Of a stretch of 64,000 nucleotides of DNA, positions 9,450 to 18,844 are shown piece by piece; the stretch's first letter is position 1, and every line of letters starts with the position of its first letter. Under the pieces are notes generated by a model, which did no database searches, had not been told where the DNA came from, and saw nothing but the letters and a program-made list of their open reading frames with translations. Origin of the DNA: JBLMZW01 sp050259035 (GTDB lineage Bacteria; Bacillota; Syntrophomonadia; Syntrophomonadales; DTU052); NCBI GenBank assembly GCA_050259035.1, contig JBLMZW010000188.1, forward strand, positions 62,001-126,000, given 5' to 3'. A program made the translations under genes and the position numbers.

Positions 9450-10342
9450 AGGATCAAGCAGATAAACTTCGAAACATGGCTAACAACTTAAAAAATAAAA
9501 TCGAGGCTGACATTTCCACCGGGTTTAAGCATGCACGGGTTATCGTTATTACCAGTGGCAAAGGAGGGGTTGGCAAAACAAATATTGCCATTAACCTCTC
9601 AATAATTATGTCACAAATGGGATGTAGAGTGATATTGATGGATGCCGACATGGGCCTGGCCAACGTAGATATTGTTCTAGGAATATCACCTCGTCATAAC
9701 CTGTATCACGTTTTAAAGAAAGAAAAGGAAATAAAAGATATTATAATATCCGGTCCCAATGGTGTTCGAATAGTCCCGGGAGGATCCGGTATAGTTGAAC
9801 TGGCCAACCTTCCAGAAAAGGACATTAAAAGTGCGGTAACCGAATTAGGTAAGCTTGACTTGGAATGTGAGTATTTGATTATCGATACCGGTGCGGGCCT
9901 CTCCAATAACGTTATGAGTTTTGTGGTGGAGGCAAATGAAATCATTGTGGTAACAACTCCCGAACCTACAGCGCTAACAGACGCTTACGGTATTATCAAA
10001 GCAGCTTCAGCAAGAGAGGCTAAGGGGAAAATTTTTGTAATTGTCAATCGTGCGGCCAGCGAAGCCGAAGGTGTTTTGGTGGGACAGAAATTGAAATCAA
10101 TAGCTAACAAGTTCCTGGATGTAGATGTTGACGTATTAGGTCATATAATAGATGATCGATCAGTGGAAGAATCAGTGAGACGCCAGGAACCATTCGTGTT
10201 ACGTTTTCCAAATAGTGGCGCTACCAAAGACTTGAAAATTATTTCCAGACGAATTTGCGAAATAACTTTTAATGATACAAGCGCAAGGCCGGCTGGGCTC
10301 AGGTCATTTTTCAAGAATCTGGTTACAAACTTGTGGAAATGA
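9446..10342 (+). CDS. flhG: Flagellar number regulator FlhG (MinD-like ATPase)
   Basis: FlhG (YlxH) is a MinD/ParA-family ATPase that works against FlhF to control flagellar number and assembly of the C-ring. The 298-residue product has the deviant Walker A motif GKGGVGKT near residues 38-45, a DADMGLANVD switch region and the C-terminal amphipathic tail typical of membrane-targeted family members. After it comes a 71-base gap, the first real break in this operon, before the PilZ gene. Confidence 0.95.
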   Translation: MKDQADKLRNMANNLKNKIEADISTGFKHARVIVITSGKGGVGKTNIAINLSIIMSQMGCRVILMDADMGLANVDIVLGISPRHNLYHVLKKEKEIKDIIISGPNGVRIVPGGSGIVELANLPEKDIKSAVTELGKLDLECEYLIIDTGAGLSNNVMSFVVEANEIIVVTTPEPTALTDAYGIIKAASAREAKGKIFVIVNRAASEAEGVLVGQKLKSIANKFLDVDVDVLGHIIDDRSVEESVRRQEPFVLRFPNSGATKDLKIISRRICEITFNDTSARPAGLRSFFKNLVTNLWK

Positions 10343-10413
10343 ACCATATTTAAAGCAATTTATTTTTTAAGTCATTTTTACGAATACCGAAAAGTTTTAG
10401 TGAGGTATTTTTA

Positions 10414-11058
10414 ATGGAAATATTGAAAGAAAACACCTTGCTTGAATTAGAAGCACCCGGTTCTTTCCCACGCAGAGGAAGGTTTAATAGCCGGGTGGAA
10501 GAATTGCGACTCAATACGCTTTTGATTGCGGTACCTATTCATTCAGGGGCTTTAGTTCCTCTTAGGCTAGGTGAAGGATTAAACATCTATTTTGTTTCTA
10601 ATCAATGCGCCTATACATTTTCAACGCATATACTAGGCAGGAGTATTGAACCCTTACCAATACTGGAGATAAAACGTCCATTAGAATATACCAAGATACA
10701 ACGGCGAAATTATGTTCGGTTGCCGTTAAGTATGAACTTACAGTTTGTTCGTTTTATTGATGAAGAAGCAATGATGACCGAAGGCAGAACTATAGATTTA
10801 AGTGGGGGCGGTCTCCAATTTCAAACGAAAGTTAACCTTACACCAGAGGAATTTATAGAACTTAGGTTGAATTTATCAAATAAGGTCACTGTCGTTAATA
10901 AGGCTAAAGTTGTAAGGGTGTTTCCCAAAGCAATTAATAACGAAGTATGGCAATTAGTCGCTGTTCAATATATAGACCTGAAAGAAAGCCAAAGAGAAAT
11001 GATTATAAAATATATTTTTGATCAGCAACGTGAATTAATTAAAAAAGGGTTACTGTAA
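10414..11058 (+). CDS. PilZ-domain flagellar brake protein (YcgR/YpfA type)
   Basis: This is a predicted cyclic-di-GMP receptor that slows the flagellar motor. The 214 residues contain an N-terminal YcgR-like beta domain (about 1-90) and a C-terminal PilZ domain. The two c-di-GMP motifs are intact: RRNYVR (about 96-101, RxxxR) and DLSGGG (about 128-133, [D/N]xSxxG). It lies between flhG and cheB, the place of ylxF/ycgR-like genes in many Clostridia. The 71-base upstream gap holds TAAG-N14-ACCGAAAA (10368-10393), a weak likeness to a sigma-D promoter that I do not trust. Binding of c-di-GMP is inferred from the motifs. Confidence 0.88.
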   Translation: MEILKENTLLELEAPGSFPRRGRFNSRVEELRLNTLLIAVPIHSGALVPLRLGEGLNIYFVSNQCAYTFSTHILGRSIEPLPILEIKRPLEYTKIQRRNYVRLPLSMNLQFVRFIDEEAMMTEGRTIDLSGGGLQFQTKVNLTPEEFIELRLNLSNKVTVVNKAKVVRVFPKAINNEVWQLVAVQYIDLKESQREMIIKYIFDQQRELIKKGLL

Positions 11059-11078
11059 TCATGAAGGGTAGGATCCAA

Positions 11079-12161
11079 ATGAGCAGAATCAGAGTACTTG
11101 TAGTGGATGATTCGGCATTTATGAGAAAAGTGATAAGTGATATAATATCACGCCAATTGGATATGGAAGTAGTTGGTACTGCCAGTAACGGAATGGAAGC
11201 CTTGGATGCCATAAAAGAGATCAAACCAGACGTCGTTACCATGGATGTAGAAATGCCAGTTCTAAATGGTCTTGAGGCTTTGCCGGTGATAATGAAAGAA
11301 GAACCTCTGCCCGTAATTATGTTAAGTCGTTTAACTCAAAGCGGGGCCGATGCAACTCTTAAAGCTTTGCAGGAAGGCGCTTTTGATTTTGTACCCAAGC
11401 CTTCCGGATCTAATTCTCTTGATATTAACATGGTGGCCACTGAACTCGTCGGTAAGATCAGGGCCGCTGCAGGTACAGGCAGGAAGCTGCAAATGCTTGC
11501 ATGGCCGCAAAGGAAAGATAGGGTAGTACCTCCTGTAAAAAAAGCAGCAGTAAGCAGTAAACTCGAACGGATAGTGTTAATCGGAACATCAACCGGTGGC
11601 CCTCGAGCATTATATGAAGTGATACCGCAATTACCAGGAGATTTAGCTGCAGCTGTTTTGGTAGTTCAACATATGCCGCCCGGCTTTACCAAGTCCCTAG
11701 CCGAAAGATTGAATTCAGTGTCCAGTCTGACTGTTAAAGAGGCCGAAAATGGAGAGCAAATAAAGCCGAGCTATGTATATATTGCACCGGGTGATTATCA
11801 TATGAAAGTAAAGCGTGCAGTCGTGGCTTCCACCAATAATCTTAATATTAACCTTACTCAGGAAAAGGCTGTTTCAGGACACAGACCCTCGGTGGACGTT
11901 ATGATAGAGTCTGTAGTCAGTGAATTCTGGTCACATATGGTTGGTGTTATTATGACCGGTATGGGTCAGGATGGAGCCAGGGGGGTGATGGGCATAAAAT
12001 CAAAAGGAGGAAAGGTTATTGCCCAAGATCAAGGGACATGTATAGTTTATGGAATGCCTAAAGCGGTTGTCCAGGCGGGTAATGCGGATGCGGTAGTTGG
12101 GTTGGGACAAATCGCCAAAGAGATAGTATATTTCTTAAAGCCAGGGGGTGATTTATTATGA
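11079..12161 (+). CDS. cheB: Chemotaxis methylesterase/deamidase CheB
   Basis: CheB removes methyl groups from, or deamidates, chemoreceptors when phosphorylated by CheA. The 360-residue product has a receiver domain with DD at 10-11 and the phosphorylation site D56 (TMDVEMP). A linker leads to the esterase domain with the catalytic Ser in GTSTGGP (near 172), His in VQHMPPG (near 197) and Asp in MGQDGARG (near 297). I chose ATG 11079, which follows GGGTAGGA, over ATG 11061, which has no ribosome site. No cheR is seen nearby. It overlaps cheA by 4 bases. Confidence 0.95.
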   Translation: MSRIRVLVVDDSAFMRKVISDIISRQLDMEVVGTASNGMEALDAIKEIKPDVVTMDVEMPVLNGLEALPVIMKEEPLPVIMLSRLTQSGADATLKALQEGAFDFVPKPSGSNSLDINMVATELVGKIRAAAGTGRKLQMLAWPQRKDRVVPPVKKAAVSSKLERIVLIGTSTGGPRALYEVIPQLPGDLAAAVLVVQHMPPGFTKSLAERLNSVSSLTVKEAENGEQIKPSYVYIAPGDYHMKVKRAVVASTNNLNINLTQEKAVSGHRPSVDVMIESVVSEFWSHMVGVIMTGMGQDGARGVMGIKSKGGKVIAQDQGTCIVYGMPKAVVQAGNADAVVGLGQIAKEIVYFLKPGGDLL

Positions 12162-14224
12162 GTATGGATATGTCACAATATCTAGATGTTTTCCTTGAGG
12201 AAAGCAAAGAGCATCTTGGCAACCTAAATCAAAGGCTATTAGAATTAGAAAAATCACCGGGTGACATTCCAAGTTTGAATGAAATATTCCGGGCAGCTCA
12301 TACCCTTAAAGGTATGTCATCAACCATGGGTTTCGAGAGTATGGCCGATTTTACTCACCATATGGAAAATGTATTGGCCGAACTTAAGGAAGGAAATATC
12401 CTTGTAAATACAAGTGTGGTTGATACTCTTTTTCAATGTCTTGATAGATTACAAGCCATGGTTGATAGTATTCAAAAAGGCGAATCTATACATATGGACA
12501 ACAACGATATAATTCAGGTGCTAGAGAAAATTAGAACTGGAGAATATCGCGGACAAACTGCTTTAGCTGCGTCCTTAGATTCATCCCTGCCTGAAACCGT
12601 TGAAATAGAGGAGACTGGAGTCGCTGGTGGAATAGACTCTCTAATGGTTTTTAATGACTATGATCTTACTGTTATCCGCGAAGCAACTGAGCGGGGATTC
12701 GGTGTATATTTTTTAAACGTAATGGTTGATCCTGGATGCCTAATGAAAGCTGTAAGAGTTTTTATGGTCTTCAAGGCTATGGAAGAAGACGGTGAAATAA
12801 TAAAAACCGATCCCCCGGCACAGGATCTGGATGAAGGTAAGTTTGAAAATGATTTTAATATGATTTTAATTACAACTTCAAACGAAGATGTAATAAGGAA
12901 GAAGCTAGACGGAATATCAGAAATCAGGACCGGCTTGATACAAAGATTAAGTGTTCAGGATCTTGAGAAGAATGCAATTGAAATGGCCCAGCAGATTGCT
13001 GATGCCAGAAATGATCAAGCTGTAAATAATCAAAGTTCGAAAACAGAAATTACAACCGAATCAACACGCGGCCATCGGGTTAAACAAACAGTCAGAGTTG
13101 ATATTGAGAAGCTTGATAACCTTATGAATTTGGTTGGGGAACTGGTTATTAATAAAGGCAGGTTAGAACAAATTGGTTCTATTCGTAAGGTTCAAGAATT
13201 AAATGAAACTATTGAACAAATGGAAAGGATAACCGATGACCTTCAAAATGTTGTAATGAAGGTTAGAATGGTGCCTATTGAACAGGTATTTAACCGTTTT
13301 CCTCGCATGGTTAGGGATTTGGCGAAAGATTTAGGCAAGGAAATAGAATTCCTAATTGAAGGAAAGGACACTGAGCTCGACCGAACCGTTATCGACGAAA
13401 TCGGAGATCCACTGGTACATTTGCTAAGAAACGCGGTGGACCATGGAATAGAAGAGCCCGGGATTAGAATACAACAAGGTAAAAATCCCACTGGTTTAGT
13501 AAAATTACTGGCTAGACACGAAGGTAACAATGTTTTTATTGAGGTTGAGGACGATGGAATGGGAATCGACCTCGAAATCGTATATAAGAAAGCTTTGGAG
13601 AAAGGAATTTTGGTTGGGAAAGAGTCTCAAAACTTGACGGACGAAGAAGTTGTCCAGTTGTTGTTTGAATCGGGTTTTAGCACGGCCGAAAACGTCACCG
13701 ATATTTCAGGTCGTGGCGTTGGTTTGGATGTGGTTAAGAACAAGATTGAAAGCCTGAATGGTGATATTGTTATTAATAGTATTAAAGGGAAGGGGACAAC
13801 TTTTAAAATCAGATTACCCTTAACGTTGGCGATTATTCAGGCATTATTAGTTAAGGTCGGTCCCGAAATATATGCAATTCCATTAACGTCAGTTGACGAA
13901 ACAACCATGATAGAAAAGCAGGACATAAAGATGGTTCAGTCGCAAGAAGTTATCCTCCTGAGAGGCAATGTGTTACCCCTGGCAAGAGCAAGGACGTTGT
14001 TAGAAGTACTTGAGTCGGCACAAGATGATGAATCCATGTATGTGGTAGTGGTTCGAAGGGGCGGAAAACAACTGGGGTTGATAGTTGACGCCCTGATTGG
14101 ACAACAGGAAATAGTTATCAAAAGTCTCGGAAAGCTTTTATTAGGCGTACATGGTATTGCCGGAGCTACGATTCTGGGGGATGGGGGGGTAGCTCTTATT
14201 CTAGACGTGGGGACATTGCTATGA
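12158..14224 (+). CDS. cheA: Chemotaxis histidine kinase CheA
   Basis: CheA is the central kinase that phosphorylates CheY and CheB. The 688 residues show the full P1-P5 architecture: P1 with the phospho-accepting H48 (AAHTLKGMSS), a P2 response-regulator docking domain (about 165-270), a P3 dimerisation helix pair starting near 315, a P4 ATPase domain with the N box LLRNAVDHGIE and glycine boxes DDGMGID and GRGVGLDVV, and a CheW-like P5 domain (about 555-685). All catalytic motifs appear intact. It starts at ATG 12158 inside the end of cheB. Confidence 0.97.
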   Translation: MSMDMSQYLDVFLEESKEHLGNLNQRLLELEKSPGDIPSLNEIFRAAHTLKGMSSTMGFESMADFTHHMENVLAELKEGNILVNTSVVDTLFQCLDRLQAMVDSIQKGESIHMDNNDIIQVLEKIRTGEYRGQTALAASLDSSLPETVEIEETGVAGGIDSLMVFNDYDLTVIREATERGFGVYFLNVMVDPGCLMKAVRVFMVFKAMEEDGEIIKTDPPAQDLDEGKFENDFNMILITTSNEDVIRKKLDGISEIRTGLIQRLSVQDLEKNAIEMAQQIADARNDQAVNNQSSKTEITTESTRGHRVKQTVRVDIEKLDNLMNLVGELVINKGRLEQIGSIRKVQELNETIEQMERITDDLQNVVMKVRMVPIEQVFNRFPRMVRDLAKDLGKEIEFLIEGKDTELDRTVIDEIGDPLVHLLRNAVDHGIEEPGIRIQQGKNPTGLVKLLARHEGNNVFIEVEDDGMGIDLEIVYKKALEKGILVGKESQNLTDEEVVQLLFESGFSTAENVTDISGRGVGLDVVKNKIESLNGDIVINSIKGKGTTFKIRLPLTLAIIQALLVKVGPEIYAIPLTSVDETTMIEKQDIKMVQSQEVILLRGNVLPLARARTLLEVLESAQDDESMYVVVVRRGGKQLGLIVDALIGQQEIVIKSLGKLLLGVHGIAGATILGDGGVALILDVGTLL

Positions 14225-14239
14225 TAGGGAGGAAATCAT

Positions 14240-14686
14240 ATGAAAGCCTTTGAAACGCTAGAAGACGAAATACAAGTAGTTGCGTTTAAACTCGGAAACG
14301 AGGAATATGGAATAGATATTCTGGCAGTACAAGAAATCATTAAAGTGTTAAATATTACCAGAGTTCCTCGAGCAGGCCAGTTTATAGAAGGCGTTATTAA
14401 CTTAAGGGGAAATGTGATTCCAGTTTTCAGCTTACATAACAAGTTTAAGCTGATACCTACCGGAAAACCGGACGAAGCACGAATTATTGTGTTTGAATTC
14501 GATGAAATTAAAGGTGGAATTAGAGTAGACGGTGTATCCGAAGTTATAAGAATTAATTCCAGTAGTATAGAAGATACAAGCAGTGTATACGGTTCTTTGG
14601 ATTCAGATTTTATAAACGGGGTTGCAAAGATTAATGGTAGATTATTAATTCTGCTCAACCTAAAAAAACTACTGGGAATAGATTAG
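14240..14686 (+). CDS. cheW: Chemotaxis coupling protein CheW
   Basis: CheW is the adaptor that joins chemoreceptors to CheA. The 148-residue product is a single CheW domain with the characteristic VAFKLGNEEYGIDILAVQEI start and the GVINLRG motif in the middle. It follows cheA by 15 bases behind a good AGGGAGGAAAT ribosome site. Its place between cheA and cheC matches the Bacillus order cheA-cheW-cheC-cheD-sigD. Confidence 0.96.
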   Translation: MKAFETLEDEIQVVAFKLGNEEYGIDILAVQEIIKVLNITRVPRAGQFIEGVINLRGNVIPVFSLHNKFKLIPTGKPDEARIIVFEFDEIKGGIRVDGVSEVIRINSSSIEDTSSVYGSLDSDFINGVAKINGRLLILLNLKKLLGID

Positions 14687-14704
14687 CGATTGAGGAGTTT
14701 TAAA

Positions 14705-15325
14705 ATGATTTTAGATTTTAGCGAATTATCAGGTTTACAGCTAGATGCTTTACGTGAGATAGGAAACATTGGTGCAGGCAACGCAGCAACAGCTTTAGCT
14801 GTAATGGTGAATAGCAAAATTGATATGACTGTGCCTCAGGTTAGTATCCTTCCTTTTGATGAAGTTGCGTCGACGCTGGGCGGTGCGGATACATTGGTTG
14901 TAGGTATATATTTGCAGGTGACTGGATCAGCAAATGCCAAAATAGTGTTTTTATTACCGCTAGATAAAGCCATGGCCCTTGCTGATATGCTAATGGGAAG
15001 GCTCGCGGGGTCCACTGGTGAATTAGGCGAAATAGAAATGTCGGCCATGGCCGAAGTTGGTAATATTATATCTGGTACATATCTGAATGCCCTGGCTATG
15101 TTCACTCAACTAAAACTAATTCCATCGGTTCCGGCGATGGCGGTTGACATGACCGGTGCTCTAATAGATAGCATTCTTGCACAGTTCGGTGAAATCGGGG
15201 ATTATGTCCTGGTTCTAGAGACTCAGTTTAAAAAAGAGCAACAGGATGTAGTTGGTCATTTCCTCTTATTACCCGAACCTGGTGCACTTGATATGATCTT
15301 AACATCGCTTGGGGTGAACTTTTAA
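14705..15325 (+). CDS. cheC: CheY-P phosphatase CheC
   Basis: CheC dephosphorylates CheY-P and forms a complex with CheD, which it also regulates. The 206-residue product has both phosphatase half-sites, EIGNIGAG near 18-25 and EVGNIISG near 117-124, each with the catalytic Glu-x2-Asn. ATG 14705, behind TTGAGGAG, was chosen over TTG 14690, which has no ribosome site. Together with FliY this gives the cell two CheY-P phosphatases acting at different places, as in Bacillus. It overlaps the cheD start by one base (TAATG). Confidence 0.94.
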   Translation: MILDFSELSGLQLDALREIGNIGAGNAATALAVMVNSKIDMTVPQVSILPFDEVASTLGGADTLVVGIYLQVTGSANAKIVFLLPLDKAMALADMLMGRLAGSTGELGEIEMSAMAEVGNIISGTYLNALAMFTQLKLIPSVPAMAVDMTGALIDSILAQFGEIGDYVLVLETQFKKEQQDVVGHFLLLPEPGALDMILTSLGVNF

Positions 15326-15810
15326 TGTCCAAAATTATACAGGTTGGAATGGCGGATTTAAAGGTTGCGTCAGTTCCCGACAAGTTGATGACAGCCGGGT
15401 TAGGTTCCTGTGTGGGGATCTGCCTCCATGATAAAGCAAACCGTATTGGGGGACTTGCCCATATTATGCTTCCCTCCAGCCTGCAGGCGCGCTCGACTCA
15501 AAACAAGGCAAAATTTGCCGATACAGCCTTGGATGTCTTAATAAGCGAAATGGAGAAATTGGGATCATTGTCAGCAAGGTTAACCGCAAAAATTGCCGGA
15601 GGAGCTCAGATGTTCAATTTTTCTGGTGACAGTGATATCATGAAAATTGGCGAGAGAAATGCTCGAGCTGTTGAGGAAGCCTTAAAACGGCTTAATATTA
15701 AACTGATTGCTAACGATACTGGTGGAACCTATGGGAGAACCATAGTGTTTGATCCGGAAAATGGCGAATTGTTGGTAAAGACCATAGGACACGGGGAGAG
15801 AATCATTTGA
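15325..15810 (+). CDS. cheD: Chemoreceptor glutamine deamidase CheD
   Basis: CheD deamidates receptor glutamines and also boosts CheC activity. The 161-residue product keeps the catalytic triad with the spacing known from Thermotoga CheD: T23, C29 in GLGSCVG and H46 in AHIML. It lies between cheC, its binding partner, and sigD. The stop codon overlaps the sigD TTG start (TTGA). Confidence 0.95.
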   Translation: MSKIIQVGMADLKVASVPDKLMTAGLGSCVGICLHDKANRIGGLAHIMLPSSLQARSTQNKAKFADTALDVLISEMEKLGSLSARLTAKIAGGAQMFNFSGDSDIMKIGERNARAVEEALKRLNIKLIANDTGGTYGRTIVFDPENGELLVKTIGHGERII

Positions 15811-16586
15811 AGAAGGCGGCGGAATTAGCTTCGCTCTGGCAAAAATACAAAGAAGATATGGACCAGGCCGCGAGGGAAGAACTGATTGTTCACTATATTT
15901 ATTTAGTCAAATATGTTGCGCATCGATTAGCAATCAATCTTTCTACCATGGTTGAACTTGACGAATTGATTTCTTGTGGAATTGAGGGCCTAATTGATGC
16001 AGTCGAAAGGTTTGATCATACTAGGAAGGTTAAATTTGAAACATATGCTAATGCGCGGATTAGAGGTTCAATGATAGATGGTCTTAGGGCTATGGATTGG
16101 GTTCCAGTGTCAGTTCGACAAAAAAGTAAGGATCTTGAGAAGGCCTACAGCCTGGTTGAATCGGAATTAGGGAGGGCGGCTACTGACGAAGAAATGGCTG
16201 AAGCTCTCGGCATGGGTGTAGAGCGATTCAGAATACTATTAAATGAAGTCAGTATTACTACGATAGTATATTTAGAGGATTTTATTCCCGGTGAGGAAGA
16301 AGGAGAAAAAAACAAACGGGTTGTAGATCTTCTAAAAGATGATAATGCCGATAATGCTATAGAGTTGGTTGGATTAGCTGAGACCAAAGCTATTTTAGCT
16401 GAGGCCATTAGCAAATTGCCAGAAAAGGAGACCAAAGTAATTTACCTTTATTATTATGAAGAACTGACATTGAAGGAAATAGGCGAAGTTATGGGACTTT
16501 CTGAGTCCAGGATTTCTCAACTACACACCAAGGCAGTGCTCAGAATGAGAGGAAGATTGAGTCGCAGAAAAAATATGATGCTATAA
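15807..16586 (+). CDS. sigD: Motility sigma factor SigD (FliA/WhiG family)
   Basis: SigD is the sigma-28-type factor for late flagellar and chemotaxis genes. The 259-residue product has region 2 (LVKYVAHRLAINL, then the RGSMIDGLRAMDWVP element), region 3, and a region 4 helix-turn-helix (LTLKEIGEVMGLSESRISQLH). It starts at TTG 15807, overlapping cheD. No flgM anti-sigma gene is visible in the window, though one may lie elsewhere. Confidence 0.96.
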   Translation: MKKAAELASLWQKYKEDMDQAAREELIVHYIYLVKYVAHRLAINLSTMVELDELISCGIEGLIDAVERFDHTRKVKFETYANARIRGSMIDGLRAMDWVPVSVRQKSKDLEKAYSLVESELGRAATDEEMAEALGMGVERFRILLNEVSITTIVYLEDFIPGEEEGEKNKRVVDLLKDDNADNAIELVGLAETKAILAEAISKLPEKETKVIYLYYYEELTLKEIGEVMGLSESRISQLHTKAVLRMRGRLSRRKNMML

Positions 16587-16600
16587 GGGGGGGAGTATCG

Positions 16601-18010
16601 GTGTACGAAGGACAGAATACGCCGATAGACGGAACTGCCAAGGTATTGGTTTCTAATAACGGAATGGAAGCCTTCTTAATCGTATATCCGCCTAGAAATG
16701 GTGGAAATCCGATGTCTTTTGATAACGCGATGCGCATTTTAAGAGAAGCGGGTGTAGTAGAGGGAATAAAGTCCGAAGCCGTAATTGAAGCTACAGCTGA
16801 AAGTAACTGGGGGAAACAGGTTAGAGTAGCCATTGGGATCTCGGCTAAAGACGGGGAAGACGGTAGAATAGATTACCGCTTTACTCTTCCGCAGGAAAAA
16901 GCAAAATTAGTAGAACTGGAAGATGGAAGAGTTGATTACCGGAATCTTAATTTAATAACCAACGTTCAACAGGGAGAATTATTAGCGGTTCGAATATTGC
17001 CTAAGCTCGGTTCACCCGGAGTCTCTGTTACCGGGAAGCCAATGTTACCCAGGATGGGGAAGAATATTCCCTTACCCCGTGGCAAAAATACCATGACTGA
17101 TGATGACGGTAATTACCTTTATGCCAGAGCATGTGGGCATGTATCTATTATTGACGGTAAGGTTAGTGTAGATCAGGTATACGAAATAAAAGGTGATGTT
17201 GATTACTCATCAGGAAATATAGATTTTGTGGGGAATGTACACGTAAGGGGAAATGTAACGTCGGGCTTTGAGGTAAAAGCTGGGGGGGATATTCAAGTAG
17301 ATGGCATTATCGAAGCGGCCCGACTTGAGGCAGCTGGGGATGTCCTGGTTAAGAACGGTGTTGCTGGTGGACATAAGGCCGTTGTTCGAGCCGGAGGCAG
17401 CATCTATGCCAGATTTATTGAAAATGCGTTAATAGAAGCCATAAACAGTATTATAGTTTCTGACGCTATTGTACAATCAACTATTCGGGCAGGAGAATAT
17501 ATTAAGGTCGAAGGTAAGAAGGGAACTATAGTAGGAGGGTTTTTACAGGCGAGCGAAGAGATTACTGCCAAAGTAATTGGTTCTAATCTTTCACCTCAAA
17601 CAGTACTCGAGGTAGGAGTAAATCCACAACTTAGGGAAGAATACCGCACCGTATTTCAACTTCACCAGGAAAAAAGAAGAAGTTTTGAGGCCTTAAGCCA
17701 ACAGATTCAGGTTTATCAGAAATCAGCTTTATCCACTGATTTACCGGAAAAGAAGAAATTGGCTATTATAAAATTACTTGAAGATTACAAGGTTATAAAA
17801 GATGAATTACGTCATTTAGAACAACGCAAAGACGAGATTGAAAACGAATTAAGCCGTATGCAACGCGGTTGTGTAAAGGTTTTTGATATAATCTATCCCG
17901 GTGTCCAAATAATTATAGGCCAAGCCATATACACTGTTAATGATCCGATTAAGTTTGCTATGTTTGTCCTGGATCAAGGAGACATCAGGGTGGGAACATA
18001 CAGAACCTGA
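16601..18010 (+). CDS. FapA family protein (DUF342, flagellar assembly protein A)
   Basis: This 469-residue protein belongs to the DUF342/FapA family, often found beside sigD in Clostridia. It has an N-terminal domain (about 1-160), then a beta-helix-like repeat region rich in glycine and valine (about 180-330, with phrases such as GDVDYSSGN, VHVRGNV and GGDIQVDG resembling polymer-forming folds), and a coiled-coil segment (about 345-415). The start is GTG 16601 behind GGGGGGAGT. Its biochemical role is unclear. The operon position suggests a part in flagellar assembly or envelope attachment, which is inference. Confidence 0.82.
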   Translation: MYEGQNTPIDGTAKVLVSNNGMEAFLIVYPPRNGGNPMSFDNAMRILREAGVVEGIKSEAVIEATAESNWGKQVRVAIGISAKDGEDGRIDYRFTLPQEKAKLVELEDGRVDYRNLNLITNVQQGELLAVRILPKLGSPGVSVTGKPMLPRMGKNIPLPRGKNTMTDDDGNYLYARACGHVSIIDGKVSVDQVYEIKGDVDYSSGNIDFVGNVHVRGNVTSGFEVKAGGDIQVDGIIEAARLEAAGDVLVKNGVAGGHKAVVRAGGSIYARFIENALIEAINSIIVSDAIVQSTIRAGEYIKVEGKKGTIVGGFLQASEEITAKVIGSNLSPQTVLEVGVNPQLREEYRTVFQLHQEKRRSFEALSQQIQVYQKSALSTDLPEKKKLAIIKLLEDYKVIKDELRHLEQRKDEIENELSRMQRGCVKVFDIIYPGVQIIIGQAIYTVNDPIKFAMFVLDQGDIRVGTYRT

Positions 18011-18024
18011 ACGGGGGATGCCCA

Positions 18025-18357
18025 ATGACAATTAGAACTGTTGATATGCAGGTTCTAATTCCTAAAGTAAGCGATGTTTCAAAGGTTCAACAGATCCACC
18101 AACAAGAAAACAATGCTCGACAGCAGGAATTCGCTTCTCACATGAATCAGAAGGCAGTAAAGATAGAGACTACGGTTAATCGGTCTGCAGAAGATGCAGC
18201 AGTTTTGATTCGTGAAAAACAAGAACGTGAAAAAAGACAAAATAATAAAGAAAAAAAAGAAGGAAGTAGCGAATCTAAGGAGAATAATGAAACAAGTAAG
18301 CCATTAGCTGAACCCCGGGGCCATTTATCAGGGAATTCCATTGATATAATAATATGA
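18025..18357 (+). CDS. Conserved-looking small charged protein in the sigD operon
   Basis: I do not recognise a named family. The 110-residue product begins with a short ordered part (TVDMQVLIPKVSDVSKVQQ) followed by a Gln- and Lys/Glu-rich, probably helical and disordered tail; it has no signal peptide or membrane span. ATG 18025 follows ACGGGGGATG. It lies 15 bases after fapA and 9 bases before the swrB-like gene, so it is almost certainly co-transcribed with motility genes. A regulatory or scaffold role is possible but cannot be shown. Confidence 0.65.
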   Translation: MTIRTVDMQVLIPKVSDVSKVQQIHQQENNARQQEFASHMNQKAVKIETTVNRSAEDAAVLIREKQEREKRQNNKEKKEGSSESKENNETSKPLAEPRGHLSGNSIDIII

Positions 18358-18365
18358 GGTGAGTT

Positions 18366-18839
18366 ATGGCAGCCTATTTATTGTTAATAGTAATGGCTGT
18401 TGTTTTGCTTTTTACTGCTATCTACAGTATTGTTAGCCGCGAACGTTTTAACAAAGAATTCGGACAGGAGTTGAGAACACTCCTGGATGAAGCTGTGATA
18501 ATCAGAAAAGATTTAGATGCAGTTATAGAAAATGCGGTTATGGTTTCTGATTCTATGATTGAGAAACTCGATCAACGTATGGAAAAATTACAAGAACTTA
18601 CGTCCGATCAGGGTTGGGAAAATATAAAAATCGGAAAAGGATATCAGAAAGAAGGCCTCAGAACTAAAAAGAAAACACTTAATTTAGAGGAATTACGACG
18701 AGCACACCCCTACATTATAATACCCAGACTATATAATGAAGGGTGGCAGGTTTCTGAAATAGCAGAGGTTTTAGATCGAAGTCAAAATGAAGTAAGACTG
18801 ATACTTGATATAGAAACAAGACGAAGGGTTGGCGGCTAG
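18366..18839 (+). CDS. SwrB-like membrane-anchored protein with C-terminal helix-turn-helix
   Basis: The 157-residue product has one N-terminal membrane helix (about 3-22), a helical stretch likely to form a coiled coil (about 35-85), and a C-terminal helix-turn-helix-like segment (NEGWQVSEIAEVLDRSQNEVRLIL, about 124-148; shown in part). This layout, and the place shortly after sigD at the end of the fla/che operon, match Bacillus subtilis SwrB (YlxL), which helps activate flagellar export. Sequence identity is not high enough by eye to give the symbol. It is the last gene before the rpsB promoter. Confidence 0.65.
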   Translation: MAAYLLLIVMAVVLLFTAIYSIVSRERFNKEFGQELRTLLDEAVIIRKDLDAVIENAVMVSDSMIEKLDQRMEKLQELTSDQGWENIKIGKGYQKEGLRTKKKTLNLEELRRAHPYIIIPRLYNEGWQVSEIAEVLDRSQNEVRLILDIETRRRVGG

Positions 18840-18844
18840 AGTGG

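Noticed and set aside
15499..15524. CAAA-N14-GCCGATAC inside cheD, as a possible internal sigma-D promoter for sigD.
   Set aside because: The -35 box is imperfect, it is 280 bases from sigD, and such matches arise often by chance in codons for Ala-Asp. Transcript data would be needed.
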